A stretch of 64,000 bases of DNA from Neovahlkampfia damariscottae (lineage: Eukaryota > Heterolobosea > Selenaionea > Neovahlkampfiida > Neovahlkampfiidae): NCBI GenBank assembly GCA_016618085.1, contig JABLTG010000112.1, forward strand, positions 1 through 64,000, in the 5' to 3' direction. A model generated the notes under the pieces. It did no database searches and had not been told where the DNA came from. It saw only the letters and a list, made by a program, of their open reading frames with translations. This document shows positions 8,920 to 20,327 of the stretch, one piece after another (the first letter of the stretch is position 1; each line of letters begins with the position of its first letter). The position numbers and the translations under genes are program-made.

Positions 8920-11900
8920 ATGAAAGAGAACGAAGAAATAAAAGAACAACAAAAACCTGAAGGAAATACCACACAAATTAGGAGTAGATCCAGTAGGACC
9001 GAAAAAAAGAAATCTGAAACTCTGGAAACAAATCTTTCAGAGACAGAAGAAATTGAGGAAAAAACAAAAGAAAAAAACACTGTAGATCATGATATTATGG
9101 GAACTGGATGGGATGGAAATACCAGAAGATCTTTACGTTCCAGAAAACCAATTGATAAGTTTGAGGCTACAAGAGAACCTAAATCTAAAAGAGAAGAAAA
9201 ATTTGAAATCAATGAAGATGATTTTGACCAAAATGATATATATTATTCAAGAAGTCTCAGAACAAGAAAAAACACAGTGAATTATGATGAAACCATTCCA
9301 AAGCCAGCAAAAAGAGGAAGAAAAAAAATGGATACCTCAAGTGAAGAAGAAGAAGAAGAAGTTGAAGAAGAAACGGAAGAAGAAACTGATGAAGAATTTG
9401 AAGACGAAGAAGAAGAAGTTGTCTCCATAAGAGGAAAATCAAAAAGAAAAGATGAATCTGAAGAAGAATCTGAAGAGGAATACGAAGAGGAAGTAAGGGC
9501 ACCAAAAAACAATAAAGGAAGAAGAGGAAGAAAAAAAAAAGTTGAAGAAGATGAAATGGATGTTGAAGAAGATGATGAACAAGAAGAAATTCAACAACAA
9601 GGTGATGATGATGAAGATGATGATGAAGAAGAAGATGAAGAAGATGAAATCGAAAAAATTTTGGCATGGAGAGAAGAAGTATTATCTTCAGAAGAAGAAA
9701 ATGAAGGAGAAAAAAAAGAAAAATCGGAAAAAGAAACAGTTGTTGAATACCTCATCAAATATAAAGATAAATCATATTTACATGTAGAATGGTTAACAGC
9801 TGATGAAATTTGTTCACAACCTGATGGAAAATCAAAATTAAATAGATTTGAAAAGAAATTTGGAGATGTTTCTTTTGATTATTTGGATGGTGAGTATTTT
9901 AATCCAGACTATTGCGTTCCAGAAAGAATTTTAAATGATACAACTTGGAAAAAAAAAAGATGCTTTTTTGTTAAATGGAAAGGATTATCTTATACTGATG
10001 CAACTTGGGAATTTGAAGAAATTATTACAGATAAATCAATTGTTGAAAGATATGATAAATTTAAATCATTGCCAAAAGAAAAAGATCGTTTAATTCCACC
10101 AAAACCAGATGTAACAGATTGGAAAAAACTTGAAGAATCTCCTATTTTTAAAAATGGAAATCAACTTCGTGAATATCAACTTGAAGGTTTAAATTGGTTA
10201 TTATTTTGTTATTATCATGGTAGAAATTCATGTTTAGCTGATGAAATGGGTCTTGGAAAAACGGTATGACATATTTTTTTTTTTCTTATTCATTAGGTAC
10301 AAACGGTATCCATTATTGAAGCTTTAAGAACAAATTTAGGAAATCGTGGACCTTATCTAATTGTTGCTCCTTTATCAACAATTGGTCATTGGCAAAGAGA
10401 ATTTCAAAATTGGACAGATAACAATGTAGTTGTACTTCATGGATCTCAAGAATCAAGAAAATTGATTTATCAATATGATTTTTATTATTTTAACAAAAGA
10501 GGAAGACCAATTCCTGGAATTTATAAATTCAATGTTTTAATTACAACTTATGAAATTGCTTTAGCTGAATCTTCAACATTAAGTAAAATAAATTGGCAAT
10601 ATCTTGCTGTAGATGAAGGACATCGTTTGAAAAACAAGAAATCCAAATTACTTGAAACTTTATTCACATTCAAAACAGCTCATAAATTACTTTTATCTGG
10701 AACTCCTATTCAAAATGATATCAAAGAACTTTGGACACTTTTACATTTTTTAGAACCAAAAAAATTTGATGATGTTGATGATTTTATGGATGAATATGGT
10801 AAAATGAGTGATTCAACACATGCAAAAAAATTACATGATCTTGTTGAACCATATTTATTAAGAAGATTAAAAGAAGATGTTGAAAAAAGTATTCCACCAA
10901 AAGAAGAAATTATTGTTGAAGTTGTACCTACAACTATTCAAAAAAAATATTATCGTGCTATTATTGATCGTAATCGTGAATTTTTACAAGGAGGATCTGG
11001 TAAAAAGAGTGATGTTCCTTCACTTGTCAATATTCTTATGGAACTTAGAAAAATATGTAATCATCCATTTTTACTCAAAGGTGTTGAATCTCAATTGACA
11101 GAAGGAATGAAAGATAATGAAATCAATGAACTAATGGTTAGATGTAGTTCAAAACTTTTACTTGTTGATAAACTTTTGACAAAATTGAGAGAAGGAAAAC
11201 ATAGAGTTTTAATTTTTAGTCAAATGGTTAAAGTTCTTCACATTTTAGAAGATTATATGAACTATAAAAAGTTTCCTTATGAAAGATTAGATGGAAGTAT
11301 CAGAGGAGATGAAAGACAAGAAGCAATTGATAGATTTTCAGATATGAAAAAAGATAATTTTGTCTTTTTAGTTTCAACAAGAGCAGGTGGTGTTGGTATC
11401 AATCTCACTGCAGCTGATACAGTTATCATTTATGATAGTGATTTTAATCCACAAAATGATATTCAAGCACAAGGTGAAAAAATAGAAAAAATACTAATTA
11501 TTTCTTAGCTCGTTGTCATAGAATTGGTCAAAAAAAAGATGTAAAAATTTATCGTCTGTTGACAAAGAATACAAAAGAAAAGGAAATGTTTGAAAGAGCT
11601 TCAATGAAATTAGGTCTAGATCGTGCTATTTTAAATATGGAAGGAGGTGATATTTTTGAAGGAAAATCATCAAAAAAAGAATCAAAAATTGGTTTAAATT
11701 CAAATGAAATTGATACTTTACTGAAATATGGAGCATACTCTGCATTCAAAAAGGATTCAGAAGAAGATGAAAAATTGTTATTGGAAGGAGATATTGAATC
11801 TATTTTAGAAAGATCTTCAACTGTTATCAAATATGATCAAATTCAATCAGAAAAAGGAGTTTCACAATTTTCAAAAGCTAGTTTTTGTTTTGAACAATCT

Positions 11901-14285
11901 GATTTAGATGTTGACATCAATGATAAAAACTTTTGGGATAAAGTTCTTCCAGAAAATAGAACAGCAGAAGCTTTACTCAGAAAATTGCAATCAGGTTCAA
12001 GCTTAAAATCAAAAGAACAAAGAGAACAATTCATGAAAGATTTAGAAAATATTGTCAATCAACATCTTGAATCTTTTCAAAAATTCAAACATAAAGACAG
12101 TGAAACTCTTAATGATTTATTAGTTCAACTTATTTACAGTCTTCTTTTTGAAAAAGAACATAGAGATAAAGCAGCAAATTGGGAAACACTTTTACAAGGT
12201 AGAAGAGGTGGAAGGGAAGTGAGAATTGAATCAGAAAGTGATAACGATAATGATGATGAAGAGGGAATTCCTGTTGATGAAAATGAAACTGAAAGTAGAA
12301 AAAGCGTCAAAAGACAAGGTTGGTTCAAAGCAGAAAGACAAAGATTTCAAAAATCATTCCTTGAATTTGGTTGGGGTAAATGGGAAAAAATTAAAGAACA
12401 AAAATTGACTCATCACACATTACAAGATATTCATTCATTCGCAGAATGTTTTATTTTTCAAACAATGAAATATTCAACAGAAGAAGATCAAACTAAATTT
12501 CTTAATTCTGTATTGCATTCTGCTTCAGTTCCAGATTCAGCAACAGACGCAGAAAATGATGAACAAAAGACATTAGAAACATCACTTACAGATAAAGTTA
12601 ATGCAGGAAATCAAATCTATGTCACACTTCCTGTACATGATGAAAAATGTAGAATAGAATTCATTGAAATTGCTCCAGAATCAAAGAAAGAAACCAAAAA
12701 AGAAGTCGAAAATGAAGAAGAAATTAAAGAAGAAAAAGAAGAAATATTTGGAAATAGATGCATTCGACTGTTTGAAATTTCAAGTTCAAAAAAAGAAGAT
12801 AAATATGAATTGATTGCACCTGGATATGATGGAAAATTCTTTGTTAGATGTATCATTGGAGATCAAGTTTATATTAGTCGTCAATTTGAAATTGAAGGAT
12901 GTCATCCACTTCTTGAAGATGAAGAATGGACAAATTTGGCAAAGAGAGGTGTTAAAAATTGGTGTAAAAAATTAAAATTCACACAAGATTTATCATCAGT
13001 TTTCAAAATCTATGATGAACTTCAAGTATCAAATATACCTGGATTAGCAATTAAAAAACCTGCTCCATTTTGGGACGCAGAATGTGATAAAGATCTTTTA
13101 GAAGGAGCAAGATTACATGGTTATGGAAAAATGAATGAATTCAAAGATGATAAGAATCTTTGTTTTGAAGCCAAATTTGATGATTATATTTCTTCAATTA
13201 AAAGTAGTAGAGAAAAAAAAGTTGCTCTTGAATCTTGGCCAACTCAAGCACTTTTAAATAAACGTGCAACAAAATTAATTGAAAAAATTCTTCAAGCTCA
13301 TAAACATCCAAAATTAACAATAAAATCAAAGAAAGTAAAATCAACAACTTCAACCAATGTAGAGGAATGGAGCAAACGTGAAAAACAAGATTTACAAAGA
13401 ACATTAGTTCAACATGGTTTATATCCTGATTCAAAAGGAATTCCTCAATATGAAAAAATTATATCCAATGCAAAATTAAGAAAAACAGTTGATGCAACAT
13501 CTACTTATATTCAAAATTTCTTAGAAGAATGTGAAAAAGTATATTTAGATTCTGAAAAGAAAAAACAAGATGAAAAAGTTGATAAAAAAAAAGAAGATAA
13601 AATGGAAACTGAAGAAGAAGACACTGAAAAAAAGACAGATGATAAGAAAAAAGAAGATGATGCTGTCACTCCTTTGACTTCTAAAAAAGTTTTAGAAAGA
13701 GTTAGAGTAATGGAAAAAATATATCAATTTGTTTATCCTCAACTTGAAGAAATGAAAGCAAAATTGAAATATCTAAGTGATCTAAAAGGTCTTCCAAAAT
13801 GGTGGGATCATAATTGTGATTATGATTTACTTGTTGGAATTAAAACTCATGGTTTTGATTTTAAATCATTATTTGCAGATCAAAATTATCGTTTCAAAAA
13901 TGAAAATACTACTGAAAAGAAGAATGCTTTACCAAGAGAAGGTATTTGTATGTCAAGACTTGAAAAAATTTATCAATTATTTGAAAAAATGATTATTTTA
14001 GGTGATACACCTTCACCTTCACCAAAAGAACACAAATCAAATATTGTATTCAAAACACCACCTAAACATATGAAAAATGATCATAAAAATGATGATCACG
14101 AAGAAGAAGATGATTGGCGCATTCTTGTGGCAGAAGATGATGAATTAGAAGAAGAAAAGAAATCTGAAAAACCAAAAAAAAGAAAAAGAGATGAAACAAC
14201 AAAATCTGAAAAGAAAATGAAAACAGGAACTTTGGATGCTTTTGTAAAAACCACAAAAAAAGAAAATGAAGAAAAAAAAGAGTAA
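8920..14285 (+). CDS. CHD-family chromatin remodeler, CHD6-9/Kismet-like
   Basis: ATP-dependent nucleosome remodeler of 1,765 residues from three exons (8920-10263, 10297-11473, 11509-14285). The order is: a long acidic/Lys N-terminus; tandem chromodomains (about 265-370; [37 protein letters not shown]); SNF2 ATPase (about 415-870) with Walker A DEMGLGKT and a Walker B of form VDEGHRLKN; helicase C with [11 protein letters not shown] and [15 protein letters not shown]-terminal to it are a SANT/SLIDE-like segment ([16 protein letters not shown]) and two copies of the W(D/W)-D-x-L-L-x-G-x-x-x-H-G motif ([39 protein letters not shown]). The latter are characteristic of the CHD6-9 subclass. DEGH replaces the DEAH usual in CHDs. 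The C-terminus is Lys/Glu-rich and ends with [10 protein letters not shown] chose 8920 over the in-frame ATG at 8814 because promoter motifs lie between them. Confidence 0.9.
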
Positions 14286-14307
14286 TAAAAATCAATTTTA
14301 TTGTAAA

Positions 14308-16428
14308 TCATTCTTTTGAAATGAATTTCCAATTGGATCCACAATACAAACAAGCATGTTCCCATCTTGAAAAACAACCTTCAAAATTGAATGTTGAAAC
14401 TCTACCACACAATCTACAAACTCTGTGCTCATTATCAATTTTTACGATAGTTATTACATCAATATTTTTCAATGATGGAACTGAATTCGATAGAATACCT
14501 TGAAAATGTGGTACAAAATCCAATTCACTTAAGATTTCTTCATAACTTTTTGGATACTTAATTTTTAATGTCTCTGAAAAAATAATTGATTTCAATTCAG
14601 CATTATCTGATTTTGGATTTTGTTTTTCATGAGAAGAAGTAACCAATTTCAATAAACTGGAAATTGCTTTGTAATGATTTTGCATTTCTTCTGAATCTAA
14701 AATTGAATGATCTTTGGTTTGTTTAGAGATAATATAGGTGTATGTAAAAATTTCTTTTAAAATGATAATAAATCTTGGATGTCTGACTAATTCTTTACAA
14801 TATGCTTTTTTTGGTTCAGAAAATAAATAGCGTAATGATTTGAAGAAAAATATTGTGAATTTATGTGCCCAATGAACAAATGGTGTCAATTTTATAAGAT
14901 CTTCTTTTGATAAATCATTATGTTCAACTCTTTTTTTTTCATTTTCTTCATTTCCTTCTTTTCCAGTTGGTTTAATAATTTTGTCACGAAATATTTCAAT
15001 TATATAACGAAGATATAAAGTTGAACAAATATCAATTGAACTTGAATTATTTCCTTTCAAAAAACTGATATTATTAGAATTATAAAAAATTACTGAATCA
15101 AAGAAACAAATCTATCCATTGAGCTTGAAATGTGCATAATTCTTGAAGATCCTGACATTTTCTTGATTTTTTGAATTTCTTCAATACATAATGCCATGTT
15201 TTTATTAAATTTAATTGAAATCAAAACATCCCAAAATTCAAATTTGTTAAAAATACAATGATAAAATAAGTTTGATTGTTGAATTGAAGATAACTCTTTT
15301 TCCAAATAAAGAGTTAAGTTTAATGTCTTATTTTTGTAATTTAAGAATCCAACACAAATATCATTGACAGAAGTATCAAAAGTGGATGATGTTTCATTTT
15401 CTTCATTTTCTCTTTTTTTAATGGATGAATGTAATTGTTTTAAGTCTAATGAATATTTTTCAAATTGATTTGATGAATGTAAATAAAATTGAGATTTAGA
15501 TACTTTCATTTTTCCAGTTTTATTCAATTCTGAGTTCAATTTCCATAATTTTTCATTTTCGTCAAAATTCCATTTTTGGATGGAAGTATTTGATGCAATG
15601 AACAAATCAGAATAAATTGAAAACTTTAAATCTAATAATTCAAAACTCAATAAATCTTGATTTTCAGGTTTAATTAATATTTTATAATGATTTTGTGTTT
15701 TAATAGAAACAAAATTCCATTCAAAAATATGAACTTCCAAAGAATTCTTTTCAACCAAAGCAATATATACAGAATTATCTATCAATATGAAATCACATTT
15801 ATCAAATGTAATTCCTAAATCAATTTCATTGGATAACCATTCCTGATTATAATTTTCAAATTTAAAAAATTTTAGTTTTCCACATTTTGTAATACTCAAA
15901 AAACCTAAAGTACCAAATGGTAAAAGTGATAAACGTAAATCAAAATTTTCAAATGAATCTTTTAAGTTTGAAGATATCATTGGTTTCATTAATCTTTGAT
16001 AAGAAATTGAATGAATTGGTTTTAAATAAAACAAATTTTCAACAGATAATTTGGAAAAACACTCCATATCATTGATACAACCATTCTTCATTTTCCAAAA
16101 ACAAATTATATCATTTTTATCAACAGAAATTAAATAATTTGAAAGAATGGAAGGTGTAAAAATTAATTGAACAATTGGACTTTCATGTTCTGTGTATATA
16201 ACTGTATACTCTTTTGGTTCATTTGGATCAATCAAATAAATTGGAAAACTATTGAAAAAATTAGTGTTGAAAAAATTCAAACCAAAAATCTTGAGAATTT
16301 TGAACGTAGGAATAAGATATTGCAATAGTATTTGTTTCTGACCAAGCTATACACGGTTTTGATAAGTACATTGGAATTTTTAAATCACCAGTAAAATTGG
16401 TGGCAAAAAGTTCTTCATAAAAAGGCAT
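14308..16428 (-). CDS. MED16: Mediator complex subunit 16 (tail module)
   Basis: Likely the Mediator tail subunit that links activators to RNA polymerase II. The start at 16428 (MPFYEELFATNF) lies 7 bp behind a CCAATCA (minus strand, ATTGG at 16436-16440). The N-terminus has the MED16-typical CIAWSETNTIAISYSY, followed by a beta-propeller-like region (YTEHESPIVQLIF; DIICFWKMKNG). The middle is helical. The C-terminus ends in the family's zinc-ribbon-like pattern: CRLCGR, a W, then CLYCGSNW. Two short introns lie near 16250-16285 and at about 15064-15092. The gene is convergent with the CHD gene; the stops are only 22 bp apart. The identification rests mainly on the two termini, as the middle is divergent. 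Confidence 0.75.
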
Positions 16429-16460
16429 TGAAATGATTGGTGAAAAAAACAATGTAAAAT

Positions 16461-16973
16461 TTATTTTTTAAATTTTTTAAAAACATATGGAAGAGTTGCT
16501 AAAATTACTGGAAGTCTTGCCAATTCTAAAAGTTCATTTAAAATAAATACTAAACTGAAATTTCCTGCTGAAAAAAGTTCTTGTTGGTTGTTTTTTAAAT
16601 TATTGAGAAATTCTTTATCTGCATATAAATCTTTTTCCAAAATAAAATCCACAATTGAACTAACATTCAAAACATTCAAAAAAATTAATCCATAAAGGAA
16701 GAAAAATGTTGCAATGTAAAATAGAGTCCAATAGATGAGTCCAATTTTACCATATTTCTTTAATTTTTGGAATTTTGTTTCTTTGACAGTTTGATCATTT
16801 TCTGTGTTTAAATTTTCTTTCACATCTTGTTCATTTTGTTTCAATGTATCATTTTTTATTTTATTTTCTTGAACATTTTCTTTTGAATAATTCTTTGAGT
16901 GAATTGAAACCAAATTTTTGTTGAGCACTGATCTTTGGGTGAATTGTATTCTTTTGGTGAACTTTCTGAGCAT
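16461..16973 (-). CDS. FAM210/DUF1279-like mitochondrial inner-membrane protein
   Basis: 170 residues, no intron. The N-terminus is basic, Ser/Arg-rich and free of acidic residues for about 30 residues (MLRKFTKRIQFTQRSVLNKN), as expected of a mitochondrial presequence. A Lys/Glu/Asn-rich linker follows. The DUF1279 pattern comes next: KLKKYGKIGLIYWTLFYIAT with a membrane helix, and a C-terminal helix LLELARLPVILATLPYVFKK matching the A-x-x-x-RxP-x-T-L-A-x-TP signature. FAM210A/B proteins act in mitochondrial translation and iron/heme metabolism in animals; transfer of that role is inference. Its CCAATAAAATG start has the CCAAT only 3 bp from the ATG. Confidence 0.75.
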   Translation of the reverse strand: MLRKFTKRIQFTQRSVLNKNLVSIHSKNYSKENVQENKIKNDTLKQNEQDVKENLNTENDQTVKETKFQKLKKYGKIGLIYWTLFYIATFFFLYGLIFLNVLNVSSIVDFILEKDLYADKEFLNNLKNNQQELFSAGNFSLVFILNELLELARLPVILATLPYVFKKFKK

Positions 16974-17176
16974 TTTATTGGTTCAAATTTCTTCACTTTT
17001 TTTTATGAAATTATTCAATTATTTTTCTTTTTAAAAGTAAGAAAATAAAACCGTTATAAATTTGGCATCATTTTATTGGTCCACTTTCCTTCAAAGTAAA
17101 ATCATTGGTTCAATTTTTTGCACTTGAGTCAAGTGAGGTCAAGTCAGGTCAAAGTTATTTTTTAATCAATTGGAGA
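16974..17176. promoter_or_regulatory. Divergent promoter region, FAM210-like / TALE homeobox
   Basis: 203 bp between divergent starts with four ATTGG motifs: 16977-16981, 17075-17079, 17104-17108 and 17169-17173. The outer two lie 3 bp from the start codon on either side. Confidence 0.5.
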
Positions 17177-18685
17177 ATGGACGAACACACAACCAAAAAA
17201 TCTGACGAAAAAGTAGGCACAGAAGCCCCAAAAATACCAACTTTAAATCTTCCATCAACAGTACCAAAATCACCTTCAAACTCTGATTTGTTTGACATAA
17301 ATTCGTTCCTTTCATTTAGAGGTATTTAGTTCACCTGTATTAAATTTTTTACAAAGAAAACTTGTCACCTAGAAGTCCTAGAAGCCCAAGAAGACCTGGA
17401 GTTGACTTACCAGGTTTTTCGGAACTGCATTCAGATCTATTTCTGTCACCAAGAAATTCAAAACCACACGTTATGGATCAACCTTTACCACAAATTCATG
17501 AAATTCAATCAAATAACTCAATAGATTCTATTTTTCAAGGAAAGAATGGAAAGAAACAAAATGATCCAAGATTAAGTCATGATTTTGGAACAACACCACC
17601 TCCAATGTTTGGTTTTGATTCACCATTTCCATCTTACAAACAAAACTATCAACAACAACAACAAAATCAACAAAATCAACAACAACCACAAAATCAACAA
17701 ACAATTCAACATCCACAACAACAAGGAAAAAATAATAACAATATGAATTATACAGTAACTTTATATTTTCAATTGTTAATTTTTTCAAGAATGTTTATAA
17801 TAGACCAAAAAATTTAGTCACTTCTGATAAAGAAATATTTAAACAAGTTGATGTTTATGGATCAAATTTAGTTTCAAAAGCAAAAGGAAAAACAGAGTCA
17901 GTAATGTCACCTCAAAAAACAAAATCATTTTCACCTTATAAAGGACCTATGAGTTATCCAATTTTACAACAACAACCACAATTTGAATCTTTACAAAACT
18001 TTCAAAAATTTCAACAACAAAATAATTTTGGTGGTGGTGATCAACAACATTATCAAAAACCACAACAAACAAATCTTATTCCAATGATGCCATCACAATC
18101 AAGATTTTTACAAATTCCACAAAATTATTCATCTCATACAACACCTAAATTACCAATTCAACAATTAGACAAAGATTACAAACCTTATTTGAGTGAAAAT
18201 CCAAAAGGAGGAGGTGCAATTGATCCAACTCAAAGAGAAATGGTTAAACAAATATTACAGAAAAAAAAAAGACCTTATGATATGATGATGCAACATCCAA
18301 GTCAACAACAACAACAACAACAACCAGAAAAAATAATGAATTCAGTTCCACTTCAAAAAAAACAAAAACATTTCTTACCACCAACTTCTGTACAGCATTT
18401 AAAAGAATGGTTTTATGACCATTTAGATCATCCATATCGTATGATTTCAAATTTTATTTTAAATTTCTTTTTTTAGCATCTGCAGATCAAAAAGAAAATT
18501 TATCAAAACTTTCAGGATTGACTTATTTACAAGTTTCAAATTGGTTTACTAATACAAGAAAAAGAGTATGGGCACCTTCAATGAGATTAATTAGTCGAAA
18601 TCCAAATGATGAAAAACAAGGAGGAGATGAAGATGAAGACGAATCAAATAATGAAAAAGGAAAACCAAATGTAGAAAATAAATAA
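17177..18685 (+). CDS. TALE-class homeodomain transcription factor
   Basis: Four exons. The start is ATG 17177 (MDEHTTKKSDEKVGTEAPK). Introns lie at about 17322-17360, 17752-17790 and 18436-18476, each with GT and AG. The long N-terminus contains an SPRSPRSPRR stretch and Gln-rich tracts (17648-17725 and near 18305-18330). The C-terminus holds the homeodomain: LPPTSVQHLKEWFYDHLDHP, then after splicing HPYPSADQKENLSKLSGLTY, and recognition helix QVSNWFTNTRKRVW. The PYP three-residue loop extension and WFxN are TALE hallmarks (KNOX/MEIS/PBX-like). N51, needed for DNA contact, is present. I see no KNOX or MEIS cofactor domain upstream. Expected to be nuclear; homeodomain partners are not in the window. 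Confidence 0.9.
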
Positions 18686-18693
18686 ATTTCATT

Positions 18694-20271
18694 TTAAAAT
18701 TCAAATAAAGAACCCATTTCAGCATCTTCATCTTCAAGTGGTGTATCATATTTTTTAATGTAAATTTTTTTTTCTTTTTTATGAAATGATGTTCCAATTT
18801 CTTCGTATGGTTTTGATGAATATCTTGATTCGATCACTGGAAATTCTAGAATTGGTTTTTGAATTAATGAATAATCAATCGTTTCAGTATCTAATATTCT
18901 TTTATTTGCCCAACATGAAGTGTCATAATGATAGAATTTTCTACTGATTTTTGAATATTTTAATAAATTCATCACTAACATCTCTAATTGTTGTAAAGAT
19001 GATTCTTTCAATACAGTTGGTATCCAATAACAAATTAAACTATTCATTAAGCCAAGTAATTCTTGATTTTCGAATATTTCTTTAATGATAAATTTTAAGA
19101 AATTCATTTGGTATTGTTCAAATTCCAAAATTGAAAAGAATTTTAAAATTCTTGAAATTCTTAAATAATTATGAGAACTTCTTGATAAAAATGCGTATCT
19201 CTCTTCATAGGTTTCTTGATTTCTTTCAACTTCTCCTGTAGTTTTATCGACCAATTTCAAACCAAAAAAATCAAGAATCATCTCGTATGATTTGACAACT
19301 CTTGTTTTAATTTCATCTGATTTTTTGAATTCTTCAGATTCAAATTTTGATAATGGTTGTGATTGAAAATTCATACCACCAGTTTGTATCGGAAACAACC
19401 ACTAATTTAAAACATGAATGATTCAATAAATTACTTGAATATAACCATGATGTCTTTCTAATTTTGCCCAATTTCCAAACCAATTTTTATGTATATCTTC
19501 TATTAAAGCACCTTCTGGTTGACTTTCAATTTCATTTTTATAAAATTGTAAATTCAATGTATGCTCTGTATCATTTTCTTCTAAAAAAGAAATATGATTC
19601 AAAACGGTTGAACCAAATTCATCCAATGAATATCCCATTTCTTTTGATATTTTTAAATCATTTAAAGTTGAATCTAAATAAAAATTAAGTTTTTCATTCC
19701 CCATGAATTCATAGATTTGTAATTGACAACAAATGACTAATAGTTTTGAAAAAATTTCAGGTAATTCATCATCTTTTTGAATAGTTTCTACAGTTTTATT
19801 TAAGTATTCCATTATTAGTTTATTGATTGATTCTTTTTGAAAAATATATTTTTTAAAAAAGTTTTTTAGATTTTCTGAAGGACTTGGATCAAATGGTGCC
19901 TTATTGAAAGCTATATCTAAATATTCTGATAATTGTTTACATAATTTCCATTGGTCCAGGTATATTTCTACAATTTTTTCATTTTCATTTTGTTGTTGAA
20001 AATGTTTTTCAATTCTTTTGTTTTTTTAATTTTTTTTTCACACATACTTTTGAACAAATGAATCACCTAAGTCATATAATAATAACTCAACAGGATCATA
20101 ATATGAATAATCATAACTTTTTTCCATTTGAAAAATTGTTCTTTGCAAAGAATTAGAAGAGTTATGTTACTTTGAAATTTCTTTGGCAATTTCTTCTATT
20201 TTTTCATTTTTTTCAAAATAAAAGACTTCAAAAAGTGATTTTATGTTCCCTTCAAGAGTTTTTAGTGACAT
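18694..20271 (-). CDS. OGFr-domain protein (opioid growth factor receptor N-terminal domain)
   Basis: Start at 20271 (MSLKTLEGNIKSLFEVFYFE). I infer a 30-nt intron near 20145-20175, one near 20015-20048 and one near 19399-19431. Across the last, splicing joins NWFGNWAKLERHHGYIQ to WLFPIQTGGMNFQSQPLS, the hallmark of the OGFr N-terminal domain (YIQWLFP). A segment typical of the family follows: KTRVVKSYEMILDFFGLKL. The C-terminal third is helical and ends with an acidic EDEDAEMGSLF. In animals OGFr binds met-enkephalin at the nuclear envelope; the domain is far more widespread in fungi and protists, where its function is unknown. The animal role should not be assumed. It shares a 56-bp promoter with the phosphoesterase gene. 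Confidence 0.8.
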
Positions 20272-20327
20272 CCGGTTTAAGAGAAATTAAAATCGATCTC
20301 ATTGGTAGAATTTTTCTAAAAATAAAA
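20272..20327. promoter_or_regulatory. 56-bp bidirectional promoter (OGFr protein / phosphoesterase)
   Basis: Only 56 bp separate the two start codons. A single ATTGG at 20301-20305 sits in the middle, 29 bp from the minus-strand ATG and 22 bp from the plus-strand ATG. Confidence 0.6.

Noticed and set aside
8814-8922. Earlier in-frame ATG at 8814 for the CHD gene
   Set aside because: It would put CCAATCA (8820) and ATTGG (8870) inside the coding region and add a Cys/Trp-rich segment unlike CHD N-termini. ATG 8920 is followed by a typical charged start.
9257-9667. Antisense frames rich in Leu/Phe and Ser over the CHD gene
   Set aside because: They are the reverse reading of Glu/Lys-rich coding sequence and carry no recognisable domain.
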